Shown piece after piece: positions 8,475 through 17,531 of a stretch of 25,232 nt of DNA. Numbering within the stretch: position 1 is the first letter of the stretch; every line of letters begins with the position of its first letter. The translations under genes and the position numbers were made by a program. Below the pieces are notes generated by a model. The model searched no databases and was not told the DNA's origin. It saw nothing but the letters and a program-made list of their open reading frames with translations. Source of the stretch: JADJPL01 sp964607915 (lineage in GTDB: Bacteria; Bacteroidota; Bacteroidia; Chitinophagales; Saprospiraceae); contig CAZSMU010000039.1 of NCBI GenBank assembly GCA_964607915.1, forward strand, positions 1 to 25,232. Reading direction: 5' to 3'.

Positions 8475-8894
8475 ATGAAAATACACATCCAACGACTCGA
8501 CGACGCATTCCACCTGCGCGCCAGCAACGAACAGGGCAACACCGTGGAATCCGATGCCAACCCCGATATCGGTGGCCATGGCCTCGGGATGCGCCCTATG
8601 GAAATGCTGCTCTCCAGCCTCGGGGCCTGCAGCAGCATTGACGTAATCCATATCCTGCGCAAATCCCGCCAACCGCTGCTCGACTACCGGGTGGAGATCA
8701 GCGCCGAACGGGAAAAAGACAAAGTGCCCGCCTTGTTCAGCGAGATCCACGTCGCGTACACGCTCTACGGAGACCTGGACCCTGAAAAAGTAGCCCGCGC
8801 CATAAATTTATCTATGGAAAAGTACTGCTCGGTCACGCGCATCCTCGAAAAAACCGCGCACATCACCTGGTCCTGGACTATCTACCCTGCTTGA
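8475..8894 (+). CDS. OsmC family protein (peroxiredoxin-like)
   Basis: The protein is 139 residues, full length for the YhfA-like branch of the OsmC/Ohr family. The two conserved cysteines are present: Cys52 in LLSSLGACSSIDVIHIL and Cys118 in MEKYCSVTRIL. The segment PMEMLLSSLGAC and the later FSEIHVAYTLYGDLDPEKVARAINLS are family hallmarks. Members reduce organic hydroperoxides with these cysteines, in the cytoplasm (no signal peptide here). The TAG/TGA-side spacing to the next gene is only four bases, so it is almost certainly co-transcribed with the sulfhydrylase, which suggests a shared link to thiol or sulfide metabolism. Whether it acts on peroxides or on another thiol-reactive compound cannot be read from the sequence. 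Confidence 0.93.
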   Translation: MKIHIQRLDDAFHLRASNEQGNTVESDANPDIGGHGLGMRPMEMLLSSLGACSSIDVIHILRKSRQPLLDYRVEISAEREKDKVPALFSEIHVAYTLYGDLDPEKVARAINLSMEKYCSVTRILEKTAHITWSWTIYPA

Positions 8895-8898
8895 ACCT

Positions 8899-10062
8899 AT
8901 GGAACCACACTTCGAAACACAGGCGATCCGGGGCCAGATGCCCCGGACGCCCTTCCACGAACACAGCGCCCCGCTCTTCCTCACGTCGAGCTTTGTCTTC
9001 GATTCCGCGGAAGCCATGGCCGATACCTTTGCCGGCGAAGCAGAGGGCTTGATCTACTCCCGGTACAACAACCCGAGCACCGATGAGCTGGTCGCCAAAG
9101 TCTGCACCCTGGAGGGCGCGGCCGACGGCGTGGCTACCTCTTCGGGCATGGCTGCCGTCTTCGCAAGTATGGCTGCCCTGTTGCGCAGCGGCGACCATGT
9201 GTTGGCTTCCCGAGCAGTCTTTGGCTCCACCCACCAGATACTAACCCAAATCCTGCCCAAATGGGGGATTTCCCATACGTACGTGGATCCCCGCGACATA
9301 GACCGGTGGGAGCAGCATATCCGCCCCGAAACGCGCATGCTCGTACTGGAATCGCCCTCCAACCCAGGGCTGGCCCTCATAGACCTGGAAAAAGTGGGCG
9401 CGTTAGCCCAAAAGCACGGGCTGATTTTCAACATAGACAACTGCTTCGCCACGCCATACCTCCAACGCCCCATGGAGTACGGGGCCGACCTCGTCGTTCA
9501 TTCAGCCACCAAATGGATGGACGGCCAGGGCCGCGTCCTGGCAGGGCTGATCGTGGGCAAACCAGAACACATAGAGCCCATCCGCTTTTTTACCCGCCAT
9601 ACCGGGCCGGCCCTATCCCCATTCAACGCCTGGGTGCTGAGCAAGAGCCTCGAGACCCTGGCCGTCCGCATGGACCGGCACTGCCAGTCTGCTCTGGAAC
9701 TCGCGCAAAGGTTGGAAAAACACCCGGCAGTGGCTTCTTGCCGCTATCCCTTCCTGCCCTCCCACCCGCAGTACGAACTGGCCAGGAAGCAGATGAGCCA
9801 GGGCGGAGGCATCGTGGCCATAGAGCTGAAGGGCGGCCTGACGCACAGCCGCAGCTTCCTGAATGCCCTGCAAATGTGCTCGCGCTCCTCCAATCTGGGC
9901 GATTCGCGGACTATCCTGACTCACCCGGCTTCTACCACCCATTCCAAACTCAGTGAGGCAGAGCGCGAACTCGTGGATATCACCCCGGGACTCGTGCGGA
10001 TTTCCGTGGGGTTGGAACACGTAGAAGATATTTGGAAAGATATCGAGCAGGCTCTGGGGTAA
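8899..10062 (+). CDS. metZ: PLP-dependent trans-sulfuration enzyme, probably O-succinylhomoserine sulfhydrylase
   Basis: The protein is 387 residues, the normal length of the Cys/Met metabolism PLP family. Seen: FETQAIRG start; YSRYNNPSTDELVAKVCTLEG; ATSSGMAA phosphate-binding loop; ESPSNPG; NIDNCFATPYLQRP with the PLP-contacting Asp; HSATKWMDGQG with the Schiff-base Lys205; SLGD-type loop (NLGDSRTILTHPA); and the C-terminal PGLVRISVGLEHVEDI. The ATKW(M)DGQGR form is typical of MetZ, which makes homocysteine from O-succinyl- or O-acetylhomoserine plus sulfide. Cystathionine gamma-synthase or lyase is the main alternative. It lies four bases behind osmC and converges with the EamA gene, whose stop lies only six bases away. 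Confidence 0.88.
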   Translation: MEPHFETQAIRGQMPRTPFHEHSAPLFLTSSFVFDSAEAMADTFAGEAEGLIYSRYNNPSTDELVAKVCTLEGAADGVATSSGMAAVFASMAALLRSGDHVLASRAVFGSTHQILTQILPKWGISHTYVDPRDIDRWEQHIRPETRMLVLESPSNPGLALIDLEKVGALAQKHGLIFNIDNCFATPYLQRPMEYGADLVVHSATKWMDGQGRVLAGLIVGKPEHIEPIRFFTRHTGPALSPFNAWVLSKSLETLAVRMDRHCQSALELAQRLEKHPAVASCRYPFLPSHPQYELARKQMSQGGGIVAIELKGGLTHSRSFLNALQMCSRSSNLGDSRTILTHPASTTHSKLSEAERELVDITPGLVRISVGLEHVEDIWKDIEQALG

Positions 10063-10068
10063 AAAGCC

Positions 10069-10911
10069 TCACGCCGTATCCTGGACAATGGTCCGGTACG
10101 CCAGCATACCAACGATGATCAACCCGCCGACGATAGCAGTCGGGGCCGGCTGCTCCCCATACCCGATGAACACCCATACCGGGTTGAGCACCGGCTCCAG
10201 CATAGCGACCAGAGAGCCTTCCAGGGCGCTCACCCGCTTGAGTCCGTAGGTGAACAAGACGTAGCCGCTGCCGAGCTGTATGAAGCCCAGGAAAGCCAGC
10301 ATCGCCCAGTCTGCGCCGTTGGGAGCCTGCCCCTGCAAAACGAAAGGAAAAAATACCAGAAATACCAGCAGGTTACCTTGAAAAATCGCCGCTTCGTGCC
10401 GCTCGGGCGGGTTGAAGCGCTGCCCCAACATCATCCCCGCCAGGAATACCCCCGACAACAGCGCCAGCAGGTTGCCCCGCATATCGCCCATCTGCAGGTC
10501 GCCCACAAAGAATAAGGCCATCCCGATGAAACAGACCACTACCGTGATGGTGTTGATGCGTTTCACGCGGTGCCTGAACAACAGCGGCTCCAGCAAAATG
10601 AGGTAAATCGGCGCCGTGTATTGCAGAAAGATGGCGTTGGCAGCAGTCGTGATTTTAGTGGCCACCACAAAACAACTCACCAAGCCGGCGTAGCAGATGG
10701 ATACCAATAGGATATTCCCCGACCAGTGCCACACTTTTTTCCAGAACAATATCCCGAACAACAGGGCGGCAAACAAGGCGCGCAGGCTGAGGATAGCCTG
10801 CGCGTCTATATGGATCAGCTTGATGAACAAACCACCTGTACTCCACAGGAAGGCCGCCAACAAAATGGCGGCCAGCCCCGACTGGTGCTCGTTCAGCCTC
10901 TGTAATATCAT
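10069..10911 (-). CDS. EamA/DMT superfamily transporter
   Basis: The protein is 280 residues with about ten hydrophobic segments arranged as two EamA repeats. The first begins AAILLAAFLWSTGGLFIKL and the second around NLLALLSGVFLAGMMLG. Conserved marks include LRALFAALLFG, FLQYTAPIYLILLEPLL and, near the end, SALEGSLVAMLEPVLNPVWVF. The family exports or exchanges small metabolites, often amino acids, nucleotides or sugars, across the inner membrane; the substrate is not predictable here. Its ATG follows the phosphorylase stop codon by three bases, so the two are one transcript. A role in handling a product of glucan breakdown is possible, but chance operon membership is equally possible. Confidence 0.9.
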   Translation of the reverse strand: MILQRLNEHQSGLAAILLAAFLWSTGGLFIKLIHIDAQAILSLRALFAALLFGILFWKKVWHWSGNILLVSICYAGLVSCFVVATKITTAANAIFLQYTAPIYLILLEPLLFRHRVKRINTITVVVCFIGMALFFVGDLQMGDMRGNLLALLSGVFLAGMMLGQRFNPPERHEAAIFQGNLLVFLVFFPFVLQGQAPNGADWAMLAFLGFIQLGSGYVLFTYGLKRVSALEGSLVAMLEPVLNPVWVFIGYGEQPAPTAIVGGLIIVGMLAYRTIVQDTA

Positions 10912-10914
10912 CGC

Positions 10915-13476
10915 TTATACCCATTTTACCAGGCACAAATCCTGTTTGTGGGGCAGCAACTCATGCCGCGGATATAGCCGGAACCCGTACTCGTACACGC
11001 CCGACACCTGCGGGAAGATCTCCGCGGCAAAGGTCGTCGAGTATTCGTTGGAATCCACTACCTGCAATTCTTTGTGGAAGCGCAGGTCGAGCTCGTGCTC
11101 CGATAGCCGCTTGAAGAAGATGGCCTCCATGCCGAGCTGCTCCTTGGGGATTCCGTTGTGGGCCACCTTGATGCGCACTTTGAACGACTCCCCGAAGTGC
11201 AGGGAGAAGTTATCAGAGTCGAATACGTCTTTTTCCAGCAGGTGTACCCCCTCCCAGCGCTCCGCTACCATCTGCTTCCAGGTCGCCAGGTCGCGAGCCG
11301 CTGAAAAGCGGCTTTTGCGCAGCACCTGCGTGCGGGCGTACAACTTGCCGTAGAACTGCTGCAGGTAGTCGTCGAGCTGCCGCTTCATCGTGAAACGCGG
11401 CCCGATTTTGGAGATGGTGTTGCGGATGATCTGCACCCAGGAAGCGGAGAAACCCTCCGGCCCGTCCTGAAAATACGTGGGGAGGATATCGTTTTCGAGC
11501 AGGTTATAGACCGTTTCCGCATCCAGCTCGTCCTGTAGCGCATTATCGGTGTACGCCGCATCAATGGGGAGCGCCCAGCCAGCCCCCGGAAGGTAGCCCT
11601 CTGCCCACCAGCCGTCGAGCACGCTCAGGTTCATCACCCCGTTCAGCGTCGCTTTCATGCCGCTCGTACCCGACGCTTCCAGCGGGCGCGTCGGCGTGTT
11701 GAGCCAGATGTCCACGCCCTGGACCAACATCTTAGCCAGCTCCATGTCGTAGCCCTCCAGGAAGATCACTTTCCCCACGAATTCCGGCCGGCGGGAGATG
11801 TGGATGATTTCCTTGATCAGCGCCTGGCCGGGATGGTCGGCAGGGTGTGCTTTGCCTGCATACAGGAAGATGAGCGGCCGGTTGGCGCGGTGCATCACCT
11901 CCTTGAGGCGCTCGATGTTCTTGAACAACAAATGCGCGCGTTTGTACGTCGCAAAACGGCGCGCAAACCCGATCACCAAGGCGTCGGGGCGTATTTTTTC
12001 AATCGTCTCAAAAATGGCGGAAGGCTTCTCCCCCCTGCGCGTCATATCCTCGCGCAATTTGATTTTGACCTTATCTAAAAGCCTCTTTTTTAGAAACTTG
12101 CGTACTTCTACAATCTCTGCATCGGGGATTTCCCGGACGCCCTCCCATTTCTGCAGGTTGGACTGGTCGCTCAGGAAGTCGCGGCCGAGGTGCTTTACGA
12201 ACAGGCGATGCCACTCGTTGGCAATCCAGGTCGGGTAATGCACCCCGTTGGTCACGTATCCGATATGCGACTCCTGGGAGTTGTACCCGGGGTACAATAC
12301 GCTGAACATCTGCTGTGAGACCCTGCCGTGCAGACGGCTCACCCCGTTCACTTCCTGGCTGAGCCGAATGGCCAGGTGGCTCATCGAGAACAGCTCTCCG
12401 CTGTCGTGTACGTCAATTTTTCCCAGGCCTATGAATGTTTCCCAGGAAAGGCCCATCTGCGCGACGTAGTCGCCGAGGTATTCGCGGAGGAGATGCTCGG
12501 GGAAGTAATCGTGCCCCGCCGGCACCGGCGTGTGCGTGGTGAACAGAGAAGAAGCGCGCACTAATTCCTTCGCGACGGGATACGTAAGGCCATTGTCCTG
12601 GAGGTGCTCCCGCAGGCGCTCGACCCCCATGAAGGCCGCGTGCCCTTCGTTGCAGTGGAAAATATCCGGTTCGATGCCCAGGGCACTCATCAGGCGTACC
12701 CCACCGATGCCCAGCACCATCTCCTGCTTGAGGCGGTGCTCATTATCGCCGCCATACAACTGGTGCGTGATCGAGCGGTCCTCCCAGTTGTTGTCGGGAA
12801 TATCCGTGTCCAGCAGGTACAGGGGGATACGGCCTACCGGCAAGGTCCACACTTTGGCGTGCACGGTGCGGCCGGGGAAGTCAATGGCTATTTTGAGCCA
12901 CTCGCCGTTCTTGTCCCGCACGGGCGACATCGGCATTTTGGTGTACTCTTGCGGAGGGTAGTGGTTCACCTGGTCGCCGTGCAGCGAGATAGACTGCTGG
13001 AAATAGCCGTAGCGGTACAAGAGGCCAATGCCCAGCATGTCCACGTTGCAATCACTGGCCTCTTTCAAGTAGTCGCCGGCGAGTACGCCCAAGCCACCGG
13101 AGTACAGGCGCACAGAGGTGTGCAGACCAAACTCCATGCTGAAATAGGCAATCCGGGGGCCAGACGCGTTCTTTTTATCCTCTGTGTATTTGCGAAACTG
13201 GACAATAACCCGCTCCAGCTTTTCCATATATGCCCGGTCTTCGAGCAAGGCTGCCGCCCGCTCTACCGATAGCTGGTCCAGCACCGCAATCGGGTTGTAA
13301 TGCGCCGCTTCCCACTTCTCGGGGTCAACCCCCGTAAGCAACTCTATAGCTTCCTGGTTCCAGGACCACCATATATTGTGGGCCAGCTCCTGCAGAGGCA
13401 GCAGTTGGTCGGGTAGCTTTGACTCGATGAATATGCGCTTGAGCTGGATTGAATTGTCTTGTAGATGACCTACCAT
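10915..13476 (-). CDS. glgP: Alpha-glucan (glycogen/maltodextrin) phosphorylase, GT35 family
   Basis: The protein is 853 residues from ATG 13476, matching the ~850-residue bacterial alpha-glucan phosphorylase branch with a DUF3417-type N-terminal domain (about 14-110, LPLQELAHNIWWSWNQEA). Core motifs: YFSMEFGLH, YSGGLGVLAGDYLKEASD, HCNEGHAAF, THTPVPAGHD, GYVTNGVHYPTW, RFATYKRAHLLF, YAGKAHPADHPG and TRPLEASGTSGMKATLNGV with PLP Lys608. It should release glucose-1-phosphate from alpha-1,4-glucans in the cytoplasm. A longer in-frame start at 13551 is rejected because an exact -7 element (13539-13546) sits inside it. It is divergent from the debranching lipoprotein gene, and the EamA gene follows in the same operon. 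Confidence 0.95.
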   Translation of the reverse strand: MVGHLQDNSIQLKRIFIESKLPDQLLPLQELAHNIWWSWNQEAIELLTGVDPEKWEAAHYNPIAVLDQLSVERAAALLEDRAYMEKLERVIVQFRKYTEDKKNASGPRIAYFSMEFGLHTSVRLYSGGLGVLAGDYLKEASDCNVDMLGIGLLYRYGYFQQSISLHGDQVNHYPPQEYTKMPMSPVRDKNGEWLKIAIDFPGRTVHAKVWTLPVGRIPLYLLDTDIPDNNWEDRSITHQLYGGDNEHRLKQEMVLGIGGVRLMSALGIEPDIFHCNEGHAAFMGVERLREHLQDNGLTYPVAKELVRASSLFTTHTPVPAGHDYFPEHLLREYLGDYVAQMGLSWETFIGLGKIDVHDSGELFSMSHLAIRLSQEVNGVSRLHGRVSQQMFSVLYPGYNSQESHIGYVTNGVHYPTWIANEWHRLFVKHLGRDFLSDQSNLQKWEGVREIPDAEIVEVRKFLKKRLLDKVKIKLREDMTRRGEKPSAIFETIEKIRPDALVIGFARRFATYKRAHLLFKNIERLKEVMHRANRPLIFLYAGKAHPADHPGQALIKEIIHISRRPEFVGKVIFLEGYDMELAKMLVQGVDIWLNTPTRPLEASGTSGMKATLNGVMNLSVLDGWWAEGYLPGAGWALPIDAAYTDNALQDELDAETVYNLLENDILPTYFQDGPEGFSASWVQIIRNTISKIGPRFTMKRQLDDYLQQFYGKLYARTQVLRKSRFSAARDLATWKQMVAERWEGVHLLEKDVFDSDNFSLHFGESFKVRIKVAHNGIPKEQLGMEAIFFKRLSEHELDLRFHKELQVVDSNEYSTTFAAEIFPQVSGVYEYGFRLYPRHELLPHKQDLCLVKWV

Positions 13477-13538
13477 AAACACGTTTTTATGAGAAAATCT
13501 GAAAATCGGGATGTACAAGCGTTGTTGGTTAGGCGGGG

Positions 13539-13546
13539 CAAAGATA
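13539..13546 (-). promoter_or_regulatory. Bacteroidota -7 element for the phosphorylase operon
   Basis: On the minus strand this reads TATCTTTG, an exact TAnnTTTG, about 62 bases before the ATG at 13476. It lies within the 178-base stretch shared with the divergent plus-strand operon. The -33 region has no clear TTTG, which may mean an activator is needed. Confidence 0.55.
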
Positions 13547-13676
13547 TTCAATGTATCCTATACGAGGGGCATTTTTTTCCCATCAACTGCCTCCTCCCTC
13601 GACAAATCCAACGCATTTCGCCGAAAAACGAGCATAAAAGTAGGCCGCAAATCGCCTTTTTCTCTATCTTACCACC

Positions 13677-13684
13677 TACTTTTG
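13677..13684 (+). promoter_or_regulatory. Bacteroidota -7 element for the debranching lipoprotein operon
   Basis: TACTTTTG is an exact TAnnTTTG, 44 bases before the ATG at 13729. A T-rich run at 13657-13661 occupies the -33 zone without a perfect TTTG. The two divergent -7 elements at 13539-13546 and 13677-13684 are about 130 bases apart, leaving room for a shared regulator site. Confidence 0.55.
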
Positions 13685-13728
13685 TCCGCAGCAGAAAATC
13701 GCGAACCCGCTCTTAAAATTGCCCGCTC

Positions 13729-16062
13729 ATGCCCGTTTGGATACATCGGTTCCCCTTATTCTTCCTCCTGTTCGCCCTGCTGGGCGCAGGATGTAAAAAA
13801 ACGACGCCCCCCGCGCCTACCGACGCCATCCGGCATGGTTTGCTCGACCAGTTGGGCATCGCGGTGGATTCTTCGGAAAACCGGGAGTTTGCCTATACCG
13901 ACAAGCGCTCGGGCTACTTCTACGGGACTACGCATACGCGCTTCAATGACCGCTACTTCTCCGGCTGGAATATCGCCACAAAGCGCGTGCTCCGCGACTA
14001 CCAGCTCTTCGCCAACGAGGAGAAACTCGATCGCCGCCTGGCCGTCGTCAGCGTTTTCCCCCACCTCCTGCAACGCAGCTATCCCCAGGGCACCGAACAA
14101 CTCATGCTCTTCGATGACGTACCCGCAATCGGCATCCAGATGAGCAACCTGAAAACGCGCCGTGTCGGCCTCGCCATCGCCGGAGACCTCTGCCGGTTCA
14201 GCTACCAGAGCACCCAGGGCGCCTGGTACATGCCGCTGGAAGCAACCCGCACCCGCATCCTGATCACGACCTGGAATAAAAGCAAATTCGACTTCGCCGA
14301 CGGCGTGCTCAGCGCTCCTGCCGATTGCGGCGGCTTCCTGATCATCCACGGAAACAACAAAGCCGAAATTTTAGCCACCTTGGATACCCTCCGCTCCCGC
14401 AGTGCGGAGCTGCTCGACCGGCGCTGGGACCGCATGGAACGCCTGGCCAAAGAAGCTATGCCCAACAGCGGACAAGATAGCCTCGACCACGCCCTGGCCT
14501 GGCTCACCCTCACCCTGGACCAACTCATCACCCAACAGCAGGGGCCGGGGATTTACGCCGGCCTGCCCTGGTTCAACGACTACTGGGGACGCGATATGTT
14601 CGTCTCCCTCCCCGGCGCCTGCCTGGTCAGCGGGCAGTTCGAGACAGCGAAAAATATCCTCCTCTCCTTCGCCAAACTACAAGATACCAACCCCAAATCC
14701 AGATACTACGGCCGTATCCCCAACCGCGCCCGCCCCGACGGCCTGATCTACAATACCGCCGATGGCACCCCTCGCTTCGTAGCGCAAATCTCCGATTACG
14801 TGCGCTATACCGGCGATACCGCCATCATCCGCGACCTCTATCCCGCCGTCAAACGCAGCGTCGAAGGGGCCCTCCAATACTGGAACGACCCGCAAGGCTA
14901 TCTGCTCCACGACGACGCCGACACCTGGATGGATGCTAAAATCAAAGGGAAGACCCCCTACTCGCCCCGTGGAAACCGCGCCAACGATGTCCAGGCACTC
15001 TGGGTAGCCCAGCTCCGCAGCGCCAGCCGATTTGCCGCGTTCATGGGCGACGCCGCAAACCAAAAAAAATGGGCCGCCCTGGCCGATAAGGTCAGCAAAC
15101 GCTTTGAACAGGATTTTTTACTGAAAAAAGAAGGCCTCCTGGCCGACCACCTCAATACCGATGGCTCCCAGGACCACCAGATGCGCCCCAACCAACTCTT
15201 CGCCCTCCCCTTGCTGCAGGACGAAGCCCTCAAACGGCGCATCGTAAAAAGCGTCTGGCAACAACTCGCCTACCCCTGGGGCATCGCCTCCCTGAGCCAG
15301 CAAGATACCGCCTTCCATCCCTACCACGAACACTGGAACTACTACCACAAAGATGCCGCCTACCACAACGGTACCGTCTGGCTATGGCTCAACGGAATCG
15401 CCCTGCAGCGCATGCTCGAAGCCGGACAAACGGAAACGGCCTTCTCCCTCTTCCGGCGCATGAACCGGCAGGCCCTGCAGGAAGGAGCCGTCGGCTGCCT
15501 CAGCGAAAATGCCGACGCACTGCCCCGCGACGGAATGAAAAGAGGGAAAATCTCCGGCGCCTTCCTGCAGGCCTGGTCCAATGCCGAACATCTCCGCGTA
15601 TGGCACCAGCACTTCCTGGGCATACAGCCCAATCTCTTTGCCGGACACATCACCCTCAAACCCGCTATCCCCGCCGCTATCCCCCAACTGCAATGCAGCA
15701 GCCGCATCGGGAAAGGCCGCTTGCAATTTGATTACTCCGCCACCGGGGCCGCCCAATACTCCTACACGCCCAGCGGCTTCTCTCCCACCCTCATCGTACA
15801 ACTGCCCGCCTTCCCAGCCTTCAAAAAAGAAGTCCCCGACGGAGCTACCCTCCAACTCAGGGACCAGGCCGACTTCCTCGAAATACGCCTCCTGCAAGAC
15901 GGGAAAGTAGTCGAATCGTTTGAAATCGAAGCCGCCGTCGCCGAACGCACCAAAATCGTCGGCCAGAATGAGTTCTTCCAGGGGCTGCAATACTGCAAAC
16001 CATACCTGCAGCCCGGCCTGAACGCCCTGAAAGTATTTCACAACCCACCTCTAACCTACTAA
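13729..16062 (+). CDS. Lipoprotein with amylo-alpha-1,6-glucosidase (glycogen-debranching type) catalytic domain
   Basis: The protein is 777 residues. An N-terminal hydrophobic stretch ends LLGAGCKK, so Cys22 is a likely lipid-attachment site (position -3 is Gly, not the usual Leu). An N-terminal beta domain (about 40-230) is followed by an (alpha/alpha)6-type domain with WFNDYWGRDMFVSLPG (from W281), GRIPNRARPDGLIYNTADGT, DDADTWMDA (D395-D402), PRGNRANDVQALWVAQL, QMRPNQLFALPL, YHNGTVWLWLNG and GCLSENADAL. These match the C-terminal domain of glycogen-debranching enzymes, which hydrolyse alpha-1,6 branches. Unlike cytoplasmic debranchers it is exported, so it likely acts on oligosaccharides in the periplasm or at the outer membrane. 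It is divergent from the phosphorylase, and the sugar-transporter gene begins 11 bases after its stop. A different exo-glycosidase specificity in the same fold is possible. Confidence 0.87.
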   Translation: MPVWIHRFPLFFLLFALLGAGCKKTTPPAPTDAIRHGLLDQLGIAVDSSENREFAYTDKRSGYFYGTTHTRFNDRYFSGWNIATKRVLRDYQLFANEEKLDRRLAVVSVFPHLLQRSYPQGTEQLMLFDDVPAIGIQMSNLKTRRVGLAIAGDLCRFSYQSTQGAWYMPLEATRTRILITTWNKSKFDFADGVLSAPADCGGFLIIHGNNKAEILATLDTLRSRSAELLDRRWDRMERLAKEAMPNSGQDSLDHALAWLTLTLDQLITQQQGPGIYAGLPWFNDYWGRDMFVSLPGACLVSGQFETAKNILLSFAKLQDTNPKSRYYGRIPNRARPDGLIYNTADGTPRFVAQISDYVRYTGDTAIIRDLYPAVKRSVEGALQYWNDPQGYLLHDDADTWMDAKIKGKTPYSPRGNRANDVQALWVAQLRSASRFAAFMGDAANQKKWAALADKVSKRFEQDFLLKKEGLLADHLNTDGSQDHQMRPNQLFALPLLQDEALKRRIVKSVWQQLAYPWGIASLSQQDTAFHPYHEHWNYYHKDAAYHNGTVWLWLNGIALQRMLEAGQTETAFSLFRRMNRQALQEGAVGCLSENADALPRDGMKRGKISGAFLQAWSNAEHLRVWHQHFLGIQPNLFAGHITLKPAIPAAIPQLQCSSRIGKGRLQFDYSATGAAQYSYTPSGFSPTLIVQLPAFPAFKKEVPDGATLQLRDQADFLEIRLLQDGKVVESFEIEAAVAERTKIVGQNEFFQGLQYCKPYLQPGLNALKVFHNPPLTY

Positions 16063-16073
16063 GGCACCAAGCT

Positions 16074-17525
16074 ATGCTGCACATCCAAAAAAACCTGAGC
16101 AACAGCTTCTACGCAATCCTGAGCCTCCCCTCCACCGCTATGGGGTTCGCGCTGTCCGTACAAATCAGCGCCTTGAGCTGGATCTTGAGCACCCAATACC
16201 AACTCAATATCGAAGAAGTCGGCTTCGTATGGGCAGCAGGCCCTATCTCCGGTATCTTCGGCCAGCTCATCATCGGCCTCATCAGCGACCGGGTGTGGTT
16301 CTGGAACGGACGCCGCAGACCCTTCATCCTCATCGGCGGCGTACTCGCCAGCCTCATGCTCCTGGCCCTGCCCAACATTGACGTGCTCTCCAACGCCCTG
16401 GGCATAGGCGGTATCCTCGGCGTAGCCATCACCGTGGCCCTCATGCTGGACCTGTCTATCAATATCAGCTTCAACCCCACCCGCTCCATCATCGCCGATG
16501 TCACGCCCGAAGGTACCCAACGCACCAAAGGATACACCTGGATGCAAACGATCTCCGGCACCTTCGGCGTCGGTGCCTACGCGGTAGGTGCCCTATGGGA
16601 CAACTACGTGCTGATCTATTCCGGCGCCATCCTGGTGCTGTTACTCTCTATTATCCCGCCTTTCTTCATCGAAGAACCCCGACCGGAAGAAGACAACGCC
16701 GCAGAGGCTGCCACCGACCACCACGGCGGACTGCTCAAATCCCTGCTCACCATCCGCCCGCTCTGGGGCTTCCTGATCTATGCCTTCTACGGCATGTTTG
16801 CAAGGCTCACCCAGATCAGCGTGCCCGGCCACCTCGTCGAAATCGCCTGCGCCGCGCTTACCCTGCTGCTCTTCGCCCAGGTTTTGCGCAAAAAAGAACA
16901 CGACACCGATGCCTTCTCCCCAGTGGGTTTCCAGAAAATATTAGCCGCCCATGCGTTCACCTGGGCAGGCATACAGACCATGTTCATCTATATGTTCGCC
17001 TACGTACAGGATACGATGCCCGGCCTTGGCGATGTACAAGCCGGCCGCATCGTCTCCCTGTCTTTCCTCATCCTGAACGCTGTCGGGGCCATCCTCCCCG
17101 CCACCCTGCTGGAGCCGCTCACCCGCAAAATCGGACGGGTCAATACCCACCTCGGCAGCATCGCCGTCATGGCGCTGGGCTATGCCGGCATCTTGCTTTT
17201 TGGCAAAAGCCCCACCGCTATCTACGTGCTGATGGGCGTACTCGGCATCGGATGGGCCGCCACCGTGAGCCTGCCCTTCGCCATCATGTCGCAAAAAGTG
17301 GAAAAATCCCGCATGGGCCTGTACATGGGCCTGTTCAACCTTTCCGTAGTGCTGCCCCAGCTCGTCGCCAGCCTCGGCGTCGGTCAGGCCGTCCAGGCCG
17401 CCACCGACAAAAGCCTGATCTTCATCCTCTGCGCCGCCGCCCTGGCTTTTTCTGCCCTCTGCTGGCTCTTCGTAGAGGAACCTAGTGATCAACCGCTTTC
17501 GGGAAAGAATGTACATACAACATGA
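16074..17525 (+). CDS. MFS sugar transporter of the SLC45/GPH (sucrose/maltose carrier-like) type
   Basis: The protein is 483 residues with about twelve hydrophobic segments. The loop after helix 2-3 reads GLISDRVWFWNGRRRPFILIGG, with the RRRP signature at residues 80-83 that is typical of SLC45/sucrose-transporter relatives. DVTPEGTQRTKGYTWMQ after helix 5 is also characteristic. A second-half loop LEPLTRKIGRVNTHLGS echoes the same motif. Such carriers usually import di- or oligosaccharides (sucrose, maltose) with protons. Between a debranching lipoprotein and opposite a cytoplasmic phosphorylase, maltodextrin or maltose is the likeliest substrate. The next gene starts six bases after its stop. 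Confidence 0.88.
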   Translation: MLHIQKNLSNSFYAILSLPSTAMGFALSVQISALSWILSTQYQLNIEEVGFVWAAGPISGIFGQLIIGLISDRVWFWNGRRRPFILIGGVLASLMLLALPNIDVLSNALGIGGILGVAITVALMLDLSINISFNPTRSIIADVTPEGTQRTKGYTWMQTISGTFGVGAYAVGALWDNYVLIYSGAILVLLLSIIPPFFIEEPRPEEDNAAEAATDHHGGLLKSLLTIRPLWGFLIYAFYGMFARLTQISVPGHLVEIACAALTLLLFAQVLRKKEHDTDAFSPVGFQKILAAHAFTWAGIQTMFIYMFAYVQDTMPGLGDVQAGRIVSLSFLILNAVGAILPATLLEPLTRKIGRVNTHLGSIAVMALGYAGILLFGKSPTAIYVLMGVLGIGWAATVSLPFAIMSQKVEKSRMGLYMGLFNLSVVLPQLVASLGVGQAVQAATDKSLIFILCAAALAFSALCWLFVEEPSDQPLSGKNVHTT

Positions 17526-17531
17526 CAAAAA

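Noticed and set aside
10040..10090. Terminator between the convergent metZ and EamA genes
   Set aside because: The six-base gap and surroundings show no convincing stem-loop.
15360..16041. Minus-strand frames opposite the debranching lipoprotein C-terminus
   Set aside because: They have Gly/Glu/Phe-biased composition expected of antisense reading, with no motif or promoter.
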